A stretch of DNA of 64,000 bases from Lachnospiraceae bacterium (GTDB lineage: Bacteria; Bacillota; Clostridia; Lachnospirales; Lachnospiraceae). Each line of letters starts with the position of its first letter. Within the stretch, counting starts at the first letter, position 1. A program made the position numbers and the translations under genes. The notes below the pieces were generated by a model. The model made no database searches, was not told where the DNA came from, and saw only the letters and a program-made list of their open reading frames with translations. Below are positions 9,024-16,921 of this stretch, one piece after another. The stretch spans positions 1 through 64,000 of the forward strand of contig JAFVAO010000064.1 in NCBI GenBank assembly GCA_017480445.1, in the 5' to 3' direction.

Positions 9024-10052
9024 TCAGTCGTACTCGGCGAGATCGTAGATCAACCGCTCGCTGGCTTCCCAGCCGAGGCAGGGATCCGTGATGGATTTGC
9101 CGTAGACGCCGCCGCCGACCTTCTGGTTGCCCTCCTCGATGTAGCTTTCGATCATCAGTCCCTTTACCAACCGGTGAATGTCGGGATTGAGCTTTCGATT
9201 GTGCATGATTTCTTTGGCAATCCGCACCTGTTGCGCGTACTGCTTGTTGGAGTTGGAGTGGTTTGTGTCAATGACACAGGCCGGATTTTTCAGATCCATT
9301 TTTTCATACATTTCCAGCAAACGGCTGATATCTTCGTAGTGGTAGTTCGGATTGTTCTGCCCGTGCTTGTTGGTCGCCCCGCGCAAAACGGTGTGCGCCA
9401 GTTCATTTCCGGTGGTCTTCACCGCCCATCCCCGATAGATAAAGGAGTGAGAGTGCTGTGCCGCATACACGGAGTTGAGCATGACGGTGAAATCTCCGCT
9501 GGTGGGATTCTTCATGCCGGCAGGCACGTCAAATCCGCTGACGGTCAGTCTGTGCTGCTGATCCTCCACGGAGCGGGCACCCACGGCCACATAGGACAGA
9601 ATATCGGACAGATAGGTCCAGTTCTCCGGATAGAGCATCTCGTCGGCAGCGGACAGACCGGTTTCCTCAAACGCACGAATGTGCATCTTGCGGATTGCGA
9701 TCAGGCCGGCCAGAAAATCGGAGCCCTGCTCCGGATTGGGTTGATGGATCATTCCTTTGTATCCCTCGCCGGTGGTGCGGGGCTTGTTGGTGTAAATTCT
9801 CGGAATCAGGATCAGCTTATCCTTCACCTTATCGTTGACTTTTGCGAGACGATTTACGTAGTCGCATACGGAATCTTCATTGTCTGCGGAACAGGGTCCG
9901 ATGATCACCAGAAATTTATTGCTTTTGCCGGTAATCACATCGCGGATTTCTGCATCGCGCTCAGCCTTCAGGCGTACCAGTTTTTCAGGGAGCGCGTGTT
10001 CTTCCCGAATTTCAGCGGGAGTCGGTAGTTTCTTAATAAATTCAAAGCTCAT
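9024..10052 (-). CDS. 3-deoxy-7-phosphoheptulonate synthase (DAHP synthase, class I)
   Basis: DAHP synthase condenses phosphoenolpyruvate with erythrose 4-phosphate, the first step of the shikimate pathway to aromatic amino acids. The 342-residue product is of the AroF/AroG/AroH type: LVIIGPCSADN, RIYTNKPRTTGEGYKG, GARSVEDQQHR, KNPTSGDF, RGATNKHGQN, IDTNHSNSNKQ and ESYIEEGNQK are all present. These motifs hold the PEP, metal and sugar-phosphate ligands. It is the only minus-strand gene in the window. The start is taken from MSFEF with a GGTGA ribosome site six bases upstream. A promoter with a 15-base palindrome in its spacer suggests repression, perhaps by an aromatic amino acid regulator. 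Which of the three paralogues it equals in regulation cannot be read from sequence. Confidence 0.95.
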   Translation of the reverse strand: MSFEFIKKLPTPAEIREEHALPEKLVRLKAERDAEIRDVITGKSNKFLVIIGPCSADNEDSVCDYVNRLAKVNDKVKDKLILIPRIYTNKPRTTGEGYKGMIHQPNPEQGSDFLAGLIAIRKMHIRAFEETGLSAADEMLYPENWTYLSDILSYVAVGARSVEDQQHRLTVSGFDVPAGMKNPTSGDFTVMLNSVYAAQHSHSFIYRGWAVKTTGNELAHTVLRGATNKHGQNNPNYHYEDISRLLEMYEKMDLKNPACVIDTNHSNSNKQYAQQVRIAKEIMHNRKLNPDIHRLVKGLMIESYIEEGNQKVGGGVYGKSITDPCLGWEASERLIYDLAEYD

Positions 10053-10116
10053 ATGTTCACCATGTCAAGAGGATTTCCCGCGGGAAAACGATACTCTTGT
10101 TCCTTTCCAAAGAAAC

Positions 10117-10145
10117 ATTATAGTATAACTTGTGACAAGTTGCAA
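10117..10145 (-). promoter_or_regulatory. Sigma-A promoter of the DAHP synthase gene
   Basis: On the minus strand, TTGCAA (10145-10140) and TATAAT (10122-10117) have a 17-base spacer, with a perfect -10 element. Transcription starts about 58 bases before the start codon. Confidence 0.8.
10127..10141. promoter_or_regulatory. Palindromic operator candidate in the DAHP synthase promoter
   Basis: AACTTGTGACAAGTT is a perfect inverted repeat of seven-base arms around one base, lying almost entirely in the spacer between the -35 and -10 elements. That position suits a repressor. I cannot assign the regulator. Confidence 0.55.
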
Positions 10146-10189
10146 TTTTTATTTTTTCATATTTTATAAAACAATTTGATTTTTTAACT

Positions 10190-10217
10190 TTTCCATGCAG
10201 GCAAAGTATGGTATACT
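10190..10217 (+). promoter_or_regulatory. Probable promoter of the bactofilin gene (extended -10)
   Basis: TATACT at 10212-10217 is preceded by TGG, an extended -10 pattern. The -35 is weak, TTTCCA at 10190-10195, with a 16-base spacer. It is divergent from the DAHP synthase promoter and leaves a leader of about 112 bases. Confidence 0.5.
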
Positions 10218-10253
10218 TGAACCAAAGTGTCCGACAGACAGGTCTGATTCCGA

Positions 10254-10268
10254 CGGGCGACACGCCCG
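10254..10268 (+). promoter_or_regulatory. Stable hairpin in the bactofilin leader
   Basis: CGGGCG-ACA-CGCCCG is a perfect six-pair stem. Its loop and 3' arm also lie within a competing pair, GACAC (10258-10262 region) with GTGTC (10274-10278), and CAGAC-AG-GTCTG lies just upstream. The leader could therefore switch between folds; no known riboswitch class was recognised. Confidence 0.35.
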
Positions 10269-10335
10269 GAGGGGTGTCTGGGGACAAAAGCCGTGTATGC
10301 ATAAGCGCACAGAGCGGAGGCGGAAGGAGAGAGAA

Positions 10336-11577
10336 ATGGGCTTTTTCTCGGATTTGAAAGAAGATTTATCGCAGGCGGTCAATGAACTGCTTCCGGAGGA
10401 GGCACCTGCGGAGACAGCGGATACCGGGGAGACGGTAGATGTCTCGCTGGAGGAGATGCTGAAAAATATCGATACCATAGAGATTCCGATGGACGAGCTG
10501 GACCCGGATGGAACAGCGGCGCCCGAACCGTCTGAGATGGATGAGGAAATCTTTGGACTGGTGTCGGATATTCCGGCTTTGGATGCGGAGCTGGAAAGCC
10601 TTCTGGCAGACCTGCCGGATGCGACGATTGATGGTACTGTGACTGAGATACCCGCCGATGAAATACCTGCTGAAGAGCCCACGACGACAGATGATGCGTC
10701 GGCGTGGCCGGAGCTGGTACTGGATATTCCGAAGCTGGGCGCGGAGGACGTGGCGGCGCTTATGACGGAGACAACATCGCAGCCGGAGATGCCGGCCTAT
10801 GATGCACCCGCGGAGGAGCCGGTGGCGGACGCAGATGCGGATGCGGCGATCATCGCAGACACGATGGCGGAGGCGATACCGGATGTGATGGCAGATGCCA
10901 TGGCGACGATGACTTATGAGATGCCCGCGGCGGAGGCGGTGGCGGAGGCGGACGCGGCAATCATTGCGGATACGATGGCGGATACGATGGCAGATGCGGC
11001 GATCATTGCCGATGCGGTGTCGGATCCTGTGGCGGACGCGGATGTGGCATATGAGATGCCGGCGGAGCCGTCAGTGGCGGAGGCACCTGTTGCGGCGGAA
11101 AGCACCCCGCAGCGGCAGCCGGATGTTTCCTATCTCGCGGATGGGCTGTATCTGCAGGGCGGCCTGATCTCCAAGAAGTCCGTGGAGGTAGCCGGCGTGA
11201 TCGACGGCAATGTGGAGGTGCTCGGCAAACTCAGCGTGAGCGGTGTGATCAACGGCAACTCCAAGGCTGCGGAGGTCTATACCGAGGGCGGACGGATCAA
11301 CGGAGAAATCTATTGTGACGGAGCTGTTAAGATCGGCAAAAATTCCGTGGTGATCGGCAATATCGTGGCGTCCTGCGCGGCGATCGCGGGAGCCGTCAAG
11401 GGAGACATCGATGTGCAGGGACCGGTGATTTTGGATTCCTCCGCGATGGTGATGGGCAATATCAAGTCGAAATCGATGCAGATCAATAACGGTGCGGTAG
11501 TGGAGGGCGTATGTTCGCAGTGTTACGCGGATGTCAGCCTGGCTACGTTCTTTGATGACTATACACCGAATCATTAA
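10336..11577 (+). CDS. Bactofilin-family polymer-forming protein with long acidic N-terminal region
   Basis: The C-terminal segment, about residues 266-396, is a bactofilin domain: repeated short beta strands with the pattern I-x-G-N-V and I-N-G-x-I, including GVIDGNVEVLGKL and GAVKGDIDVQG, as expected for a right-handed beta helix that polymerises into membrane-linked filaments. The N-terminus begins MGFFSDLKEDLSQAVNEL, a likely amphipathic membrane-binding helix. In between lie about 240 residues of acidic, alanine-rich, low-complexity sequence with repeats such as AAIIADTMA and TYEMPA. The start is the ATG after GGAGAG. The filament part is well supported, and a scaffold role in cell shape or envelope assembly is inferred from the family. 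pyrH follows after 14 bases. Confidence 0.85.
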   Translation: MGFFSDLKEDLSQAVNELLPEEAPAETADTGETVDVSLEEMLKNIDTIEIPMDELDPDGTAAPEPSEMDEEIFGLVSDIPALDAELESLLADLPDATIDGTVTEIPADEIPAEEPTTTDDASAWPELVLDIPKLGAEDVAALMTETTSQPEMPAYDAPAEEPVADADADAAIIADTMAEAIPDVMADAMATMTYEMPAAEAVAEADAAIIADTMADTMADAAIIADAVSDPVADADVAYEMPAEPSVAEAPVAAESTPQRQPDVSYLADGLYLQGGLISKKSVEVAGVIDGNVEVLGKLSVSGVINGNSKAAEVYTEGGRINGEIYCDGAVKIGKNSVVIGNIVASCAAIAGAVKGDIDVQGPVILDSSAMVMGNIKSKSMQINNGAVVEGVCSQCYADVSLATFFDDYTPNH

Positions 11578-11591
11578 ACTGGAGGTGGATC

Positions 11592-12287
11592 ATGCGTAGA
11601 ATTTTGTTAAAGCTTTCCGGGGAGGCGCTTGCCGGAGAGAAAAAGACCGGATTTGACGAGGAGACTGTGCGAAAGGTAGCGCTGCAGGTCAAGGAACTGG
11701 TGGACGATGGTATTCAGGTGGGCATTGTGATCGGCGGCGGCAATTTCTGGCGCGGACGTTCCAGCGAGAATATTGACCGCACGAAGGCGGATCAGATCGG
11801 TATGCTGGCCACGATCATGAATTGTATTTACGTGTCGGAGATCTTCCGCTCGGTGGGAATGATGACTAATATCCTCACGCCCTTCGAGTGTGGCTCCTTT
11901 ACCAAGTTATTTTCCAAGGACAGAGCGAATAAATATTTTTCCAGAAATATGGTTGTATTTTTTGCCGGCGGTACGGGCCATCCGTATTTCTCCACGGATA
12001 CCGGCGTGGTGCTGCGGGCGATTGAGGTGGATGCGGATGTGATTCTGCTCGCCAAATCGATCGACGGCGTCTATGATGCGGATCCGGCGAGGTGTCCGGA
12101 TGCGAAAAAATATGACGAGGTGACCATCGATGAGGTGATCGCCAAGAACCTGCAGGTGGTGGATATGACGGCGTCGATTCTCGCCAGAGACAATCATATG
12201 CCCATGTGGGTATTCGGCTTGAACGAGGAGAACAGCATTGTCAACACTGTGAAAGGGAAATTCAGCGGCACCAAGGTGACCGTTTAA
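11592..12287 (+). CDS. pyrH: UMP kinase (uridylate kinase)
   Basis: PyrH phosphorylates UMP to UDP with ATP and belongs to the amino-acid kinase fold, not the nucleoside monophosphate kinase fold. The 231 residues start RRILLKLSGEALAG, then show IGGGNFWRGR, a GTGHPYFSTDTG motif and an ILLAKSIDGVYDADP nucleotide-site segment, all hallmarks of bacterial PyrH. GGAGGT precedes the ATG. The usual order pyrH-frr-uppS-cdsA-dxr-rseP follows, so these genes likely form one translation and envelope-lipid operon. Confidence 0.98.
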   Translation: MRRILLKLSGEALAGEKKTGFDEETVRKVALQVKELVDDGIQVGIVIGGGNFWRGRSSENIDRTKADQIGMLATIMNCIYVSEIFRSVGMMTNILTPFECGSFTKLFSKDRANKYFSRNMVVFFAGGTGHPYFSTDTGVVLRAIEVDADVILLAKSIDGVYDADPARCPDAKKYDEVTIDEVIAKNLQVVDMTASILARDNHMPMWVFGLNEENSIVNTVKGKFSGTKVTV

Positions 12288-12323
12288 GAGGAATTGCCGC
12301 GAAGGGCAGAAAGAGAGGAAACT

Positions 12324-12875
12324 ATGGACACAAGGTTACAGCAGTATGACGACAAAATGAAGAAAACGGTAGAGTTTCTGGAGAAGGATTATGCGGGCCT
12401 GCGTGCGGGACGTGCCAATCCCCATGTGCTCGATAAGCTGCGTGTGGATTATTACGGAACCCCGACGCCCATCCAGCAGGTGGGCAACGTGACGGTTCCC
12501 GAGGCGCGCATCATTCAGATCGCTCCCTGGGAGAAAACGATGATCCGTGAGATCGAGAAGGCGATCCAAACCTCCGATATCGGTATCAATCCCTCCAATG
12601 ACGGCAGCGTGATCCGTCTGGTATTTCCGGAGCTCACGGAGGAGCGCAGAAAGGATCTGGCCAAGGATGTGAAGAAGAAAGCCGAGGAGGCCAAGGTGGC
12701 AGTCCGCAACATCCGGCGCGACGGCAACGATGCGTTCAAGAAGCTTGCGAAGACGGAAGTGTCCGAGGATGAGATCCAACAGCTGGAAGAGGAATTGCAG
12801 AAGCTCACAGACAAGTACATCAAGGATATTGATGCGGCGATGGATGTGAAGACCAAGGAGATTATGACGGTTTAG
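12324..12875 (+). CDS. frr: Ribosome-recycling factor
   Basis: RRF works with EF-G to split post-termination ribosomes. The 183-residue product has the expected length and the motifs LRAGRANPHVLDKLRVDYYG, TPIQQVGNVTVPEAR, PWEK, INPSNDG and the R-K-D-L-x-K helix. The ATG has AGAGAGGA upstream; an earlier in-frame ATG at 12294 has no ribosome site. It follows pyrH by 36 bases. Confidence 0.98.
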   Translation: MDTRLQQYDDKMKKTVEFLEKDYAGLRAGRANPHVLDKLRVDYYGTPTPIQQVGNVTVPEARIIQIAPWEKTMIREIEKAIQTSDIGINPSNDGSVIRLVFPELTEERRKDLAKDVKKKAEEAKVAVRNIRRDGNDAFKKLAKTEVSEDEIQQLEEELQKLTDKYIKDIDAAMDVKTKEIMTV

Positions 12876-12890
12876 CATTGTATGGAACAA

Positions 12891-12918
12891 GGGCGGAAGG
12901 GGTCGTACTCATCCGCCC
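12891..12918 (+). other. Hairpin in the frr-uppS gap
   Basis: GGGCGGA (12891-12897) and TCCGCCC (12912-12918) can form a seven-pair stem with a 14-base loop. There is no T-run after it, so it is more likely an mRNA stability or processing element than a terminator. Confidence 0.4.
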
Positions 12919-12985
12919 TGTATTATCGGCTGGAGGAGATCAACGTTTTCTTCGGATTGCGTTGGATGAGAAAGGTTTTGGAAGC

Positions 12986-13705
12986 ATGGATAAGCATATG
13001 GAAATACCGCGGCATGTAGCGATCATCCTGGACGGCAACGGGCGCTGGGCCAAGGCGAAGGGGCTCCCGCGCAACTATGGTCATGTAGAGGGTGCGAAAA
13101 CGGTGGAGAAAATCTGCGAGGAAGCGTATAAGATGGGCATCCAGTATCTGACGGTCTACGCGTTTTCCACGGAGAACTGGAACAGACCCCAGGAGGAAGT
13201 GGACGCACTGATGAAGCTGCTGCGCAACTATATGAAAAACTGTCTGAAGACGGCGGAAAAAAACCGGATGTGTGTGCGGGTGATCGGCGATCTGACGCGT
13301 CTGGAGGAGGATCTGCAGGAAAAAATCGCGGAGCTGATGGAGGCGACCAAGCACAACGATGGACTGCATTTTCAGATTGCGATCAATTACGGTGGCCGCG
13401 ACGAAATGACACGTGCGGTGAAAAAGCTGGCAGATCAGGTGGCGGCTGGGACGCTGAAACCCGAGCAGATCACGGATCAACTGTTGAACGAACAGCTGGA
13501 TACGGCCGGTTTGCCGGATCCAGATCTCCTGATTCGCACCTGTAATGAGCAGCGGATATCCAACTTCCTGCTCTGGCAGCTGGCATACACAGAACTGTAC
13601 TTCACGCCGGTGGCCTGGCCCGATTTTTCAAAACAAGAATTGGAAAAGGCCGTGGAGGCATATAATCATAGAGACAGAAAATACGGTGGGCTGAAGGAGG
13701 AGTAG
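12986..13705 (+). CDS. uppS: Undecaprenyl (di-trans, poly-cis) diphosphate synthase
   Basis: UppS adds isopentenyl units to farnesyl diphosphate to give the C55 lipid carrier for peptidoglycan and other glycans. The 239 residues contain the catalytic aspartate (D16) in HVAIILDGNGRWAKA, YGHVEGAKTV, LTVYAFSTENW, INYGGRDE, LLIRTCNEQRISNFLLWQ and a C-terminal W-P-D-F. I chose the ATG at 12986; an ATG at 12998 (MEIPRH) is an alternative. The enzyme supplies the carrier that the glycan genes further along the window would need. Confidence 0.97.
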   Translation: MDKHMEIPRHVAIILDGNGRWAKAKGLPRNYGHVEGAKTVEKICEEAYKMGIQYLTVYAFSTENWNRPQEEVDALMKLLRNYMKNCLKTAEKNRMCVRVIGDLTRLEEDLQEKIAELMEATKHNDGLHFQIAINYGGRDEMTRAVKKLADQVAAGTLKPEQITDQLLNEQLDTAGLPDPDLLIRTCNEQRISNFLLWQLAYTELYFTPVAWPDFSKQELEKAVEAYNHRDRKYGGLKEE

Positions 13706-13707
13706 AG

Positions 13708-14529
13708 ATGTTTTGGACTAGACTGTTCAGTGGAATTGTCCTGCTCGCCATCGCCGTTTCTGTCATGTATTTCGGCGGGATCCCGTTGCTTTTGGTATCC
13801 TGGGGATGTGCGATGATCGCGTACAGGGAGTTGACGAAGGCCCTCGGCGCAAGCGGAGAGGGGCATACATTCAATGCGCTGGAGATCATCGGACTGTGCG
13901 GCATTACGGCGTACTATGCGGCGGTGTATTTTTCTGAGGATAAAGTGATGCTGCTCATGTGTATCGTGGCGTTTTTTCTGGCGCAAATGTTCTGCTATGT
14001 GGTCACGTTTCCCAAATTTCAGGCGATGCAGGTGGCAGGGGCGGTGTTCTCGTTCCTGTACGCGCCGGTGCTGCTCTCTTTTGTGTATCTGACGCGGGCC
14101 TGCCCGCAGGGACAGCAGTTGGTGTGGCTGATTCTGATCAGCTCCTGGGGTTGCGATACCTGCGCGTATGTGGTCGGGGTGCTGATCGGCAAAAAGAAGA
14201 TCTTTCCGAAGCTCAGCCCGAAGAAATCGCTGGAGGGATGTTTTGGCGGCGTGATCGGTGCGGCGCTCATCGGCGGGATCTACGGATATCTGGTGGTTGA
14301 ACAGGAGCTGCCCGGACAGCATGCGGCATTGGTGATCGCGTTTATCTGTGCGGTCGGCGCAGTGATGAGCATGGTGGGCGATCTGGCGGCCTCGGCGATC
14401 AAGCGGGATCATCAGATCAAAGATTACGGCAATCTGATTCCGGGTCACGGGGGGATCATGGATCGGTTTGACAGTATGACGGTGACGGCGCCGATGGTAT
14501 ATTTTCTGGCGCTTTTGATGCTTTTGTAA
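13708..14529 (+). CDS. cdsA: Phosphatidate cytidylyltransferase (CDP-diglyceride synthase)
   Basis: CdsA makes CDP-diacylglycerol from phosphatidic acid and CTP. The 273-residue membrane protein has about eight hydrophobic segments and the full family signature near the C-terminus: S-A-I-K-R-D, then KDYGNLIPGHGGIMDRFDS. The start codon lies three bases after the uppS stop, with GGAGGAG overlapping the uppS end. CDP-diacylglycerol made here is the substrate of PgsA encoded at 218-850. Confidence 0.97.
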   Translation: MFWTRLFSGIVLLAIAVSVMYFGGIPLLLVSWGCAMIAYRELTKALGASGEGHTFNALEIIGLCGITAYYAAVYFSEDKVMLLMCIVAFFLAQMFCYVVTFPKFQAMQVAGAVFSFLYAPVLLSFVYLTRACPQGQQLVWLILISSWGCDTCAYVVGVLIGKKKIFPKLSPKKSLEGCFGGVIGAALIGGIYGYLVVEQELPGQHAALVIAFICAVGAVMSMVGDLAASAIKRDHQIKDYGNLIPGHGGIMDRFDSMTVTAPMVYFLALLMLL

Positions 14530-14562
14530 AAGTGTTTACACAAACGAAAGAGGATAGGAAAC

Positions 14563-15723
14563 ATGTCGAATCAGAAACAAATTGCAATTTTGGGTTCTAC
14601 CGGCTCCATCGGCACACAGACGCTGGAGGTGGTGCGCGCGAATGGCGATCTTACGGTGAAGGCGCTGGCGGCGGGGAATAACGTGGAGCTGATGGAGCGC
14701 CAGATCAGAGAATTCAGACCGGTGTTGGCCGGCATGTGGAGCGAGGAGGCTGCGGCGCAGTTAAGGCTGCGCGTGGCAGATCTGCCGGTGCGGATTGTAT
14801 CCGGTATGGACGGTCTCTTGGAGATCGCTGTCATGGAGGAGATGGACGTATTAGTTACCGCGATTGTGGGTATGATTGGTATCAGACCGACGATAGCTGC
14901 GATTGAGGACGGCAAGACCATTGCGCTCGCCAACAAGGAGACGCTGGTCTGTGCGGGACACATCATTATGCCGCTCGCGGCAAAGCATGGCGTGCAGATC
15001 CTGCCGGTGGACTCGGAGCACAGCGCGATCTTCCAGTCGCTAAACGGTGAGCCGGCAGACAGGATCGAGAAGATCCTGCTCACTGCGTCAGGCGGTCCGT
15101 TCCGCGGCAAAACAAAAGCAGAGCTGGCCGGTATGCAGGTGGAGGATGCGCTCAAGCACCCCAACTGGTCCATGGGCAGAAAGATCACCATCGATTCCTC
15201 GACCATGGTCAACAAAGGGCTGGAGGTGATGGAGGCGAAATGGCTCTTCAACGTGCCGATCGAGCAGATTCAGGTGGTCGTGCATCCACAGAGCATCATC
15301 CATTCCGCCGTGCAGTATGTGGACGGCGCCATCATCGCGCAGTTGGGCACGCCGGATATGAAGCTGCCGATCCAGTATGCCCTGTATTATCCGGACAGAA
15401 GACCCATGGACGGCAAACGCGTCGACTTTTTCGCGCTGGCGCAGCTTACCTTTGAGCAGCCGGATGAGGACGTATTTACCGGCCTGCGGCTGGCCAAACG
15501 GGCAGCTGTGGCGGGCGGCAGCATGCCGACCGTGTTCAATGCGGCCAATGAAAAAGCCGTTGCGCTTTTTCTGGACAGAAAAATATCCTACCTGCAGATC
15601 ACGGAGCTGATCGAGGCGTGCATGGATGCCCATCACAACAAGGTGAATCCGTCTGTGGAGGAGATCCTTGCCGCTGAGCAGGAGGCTTACGAATTTATCA
15701 GTGCATATCAAAAAAGGATTTGA
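14563..15723 (+). CDS. dxr: 1-deoxy-D-xylulose 5-phosphate reductoisomerase
   Basis: DXR makes methylerythritol phosphate, the committed step of the MEP isoprenoid pathway, using NADPH. The 386 residues show the nucleotide site GSTGSIG at 11-17, ALANKETLVCAG, VDSEHSAIFQ with metal ligands, TASGGPFRG, HPNWSMGRKITIDSSTM, NKGLEVMEA and PQSIIHS. It stands between cdsA and rseP as in most Firmicutes and feeds precursor toward UppS. The stop overlaps the region that carries the rseP ribosome site. Confidence 0.98.
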   Translation: MSNQKQIAILGSTGSIGTQTLEVVRANGDLTVKALAAGNNVELMERQIREFRPVLAGMWSEEAAAQLRLRVADLPVRIVSGMDGLLEIAVMEEMDVLVTAIVGMIGIRPTIAAIEDGKTIALANKETLVCAGHIIMPLAAKHGVQILPVDSEHSAIFQSLNGEPADRIEKILLTASGGPFRGKTKAELAGMQVEDALKHPNWSMGRKITIDSSTMVNKGLEVMEAKWLFNVPIEQIQVVVHPQSIIHSAVQYVDGAIIAQLGTPDMKLPIQYALYYPDRRPMDGKRVDFFALAQLTFEQPDEDVFTGLRLAKRAAVAGGSMPTVFNAANEKAVALFLDRKISYLQITELIEACMDAHHNKVNPSVEEILAAEQEAYEFISAYQKRI

Positions 15724-15725
15724 CT

Positions 15726-16784
15726 ATGAATATCTGGACAATTATTTTGTTTTTTATCATTTTCGGAATTGTTGTGATCTCCCATGAGATGGGGCACTTT
15801 CTGCTGGCCAAGGCCGGCGGGATCCACGTGGTGGAGTTCTCGGTGGGGATGGGCCCCACGCTCTGCTCTTTCCAAAAGGGTGACACCAAATATTCGCTGA
15901 AATTGTTGCCCATCGGCGGCGCCTGCATGTTTGAGGGCGAGGACGGGCTGAACACCAAGGAGGGCGAGGAGAGTCCCGGAGCGTTTTACAACGCCAATGT
16001 CTGGAAACGAATCTCCACCGTGGCGGCGGGCCCGATCTTTAATTTCATCCTGGGCTTTCTCATTGCGCTGGCCATGGTCAATATGATTGTGATCAGAGAT
16101 CCGGTTGCAACACAGGTGATGCAAGGCAGCGCGGCGGAGGCGGCGGGACTGCAGGACGGGGACCGGATCGTGTCGCTGAACGGAGAGCGGATCTACCTGT
16201 ACGAGGAGCTGCTGATCTTCAACGCGCTGTATCGCGGCGGCGATGTGGAGCTGGTCTATGAGCGGGACGGACAGCGCTATACCACCACCATTGTACCCCA
16301 GTACGACGAACAATACGGCAGATATATGTTCGGCTTTTCCAACGGTGACTTCGTGGAGCTGGAGGGATTGGATCCTCTGCGCTATGCTTGGTACGAGATG
16401 CGCTACAATGTGAAAAATACTTACAAGAGCCTGGGAATGCTGCTGACAGGAAAGGTCGGGCGCAAGGACATTGCAGGACCTGTGGGTATCGCGAACATGG
16501 TGGGGCAGACCTACGAACAGGCCAGAGCGTACGGCTGGAAGGATGTGCTGGTCAATATGATGAACATCACCCTGCTGCTCACGGTGAACCTCGGGATCAT
16601 CAATCTGTTGCCGATTCCGGCACTGGATGGCGGCAGACTGGTCTTCCTGCTTGTGGAGGTGATCCGCGGGAAACCGGTACCGCCCGAGAAGGAAGGTATG
16701 GTGCATTTCATCGGCCTGATGTTTTTCATGATCCTCATGGTGATCATTTTCTTTAACGATATTGCCAATGTATTCGGTATCTAA
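15726..16784 (+). CDS. rseP: Site-2 intramembrane zinc metalloprotease RseP/RasP
   Basis: This protease cleaves membrane substrates such as anti-sigma factors and signal-peptide remnants within the bilayer. The 352 residues include HEMGH at 20-24 in the first membrane helix, a PDZ domain in the middle (about residues 115-195), the LLPIPALDGGRL motif that completes the zinc site, and a C-terminal membrane helix. The ATG at 15726 lies eight bases after AAAAGGA; a TTG at 15720 would overlap the dxr stop. It ends the housekeeping block; a strong hairpin follows. Confidence 0.95.
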   Translation: MNIWTIILFFIIFGIVVISHEMGHFLLAKAGGIHVVEFSVGMGPTLCSFQKGDTKYSLKLLPIGGACMFEGEDGLNTKEGEESPGAFYNANVWKRISTVAAGPIFNFILGFLIALAMVNMIVIRDPVATQVMQGSAAEAAGLQDGDRIVSLNGERIYLYEELLIFNALYRGGDVELVYERDGQRYTTTIVPQYDEQYGRYMFGFSNGDFVELEGLDPLRYAWYEMRYNVKNTYKSLGMLLTGKVGRKDIAGPVGIANMVGQTYEQARAYGWKDVLVNMMNITLLLTVNLGIINLLPIPALDGGRLVFLLVEVIRGKPVPPEKEGMVHFIGLMFFMILMVIIFFNDIANVFGI

Positions 16785-16796
16785 GTGAATCTGTGT

Positions 16797-16822
16797 GCCG
16801 CCCCGAGGTCTTTCGGGGCGGC
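16797..16822 (+). terminator. Terminator hairpin after rseP
   Basis: GCCGCCCCGA (16797-16806), a six-base loop and TCGGGGCGGC (16813-16822) form a perfect ten-pair GC-rich stem. The T-tract after it is short (GTTATC), so termination may be partial. Confidence 0.7.
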
Positions 16823-16921
16823 GTTATCATCCAAACAATCCCAAATGTTAACAAGTACAAAGCGTTTTAAAGACAGAAGTATTTTCAGCAAAGCACTTAT
16901 AAATACAAAAGGAGGTAGTTT

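Noticed and set aside
10800..11100. Repeats in the bactofilin gene as non-coding tandem repeats
   Set aside because: They keep the reading frame and continue into a clear bactofilin domain.
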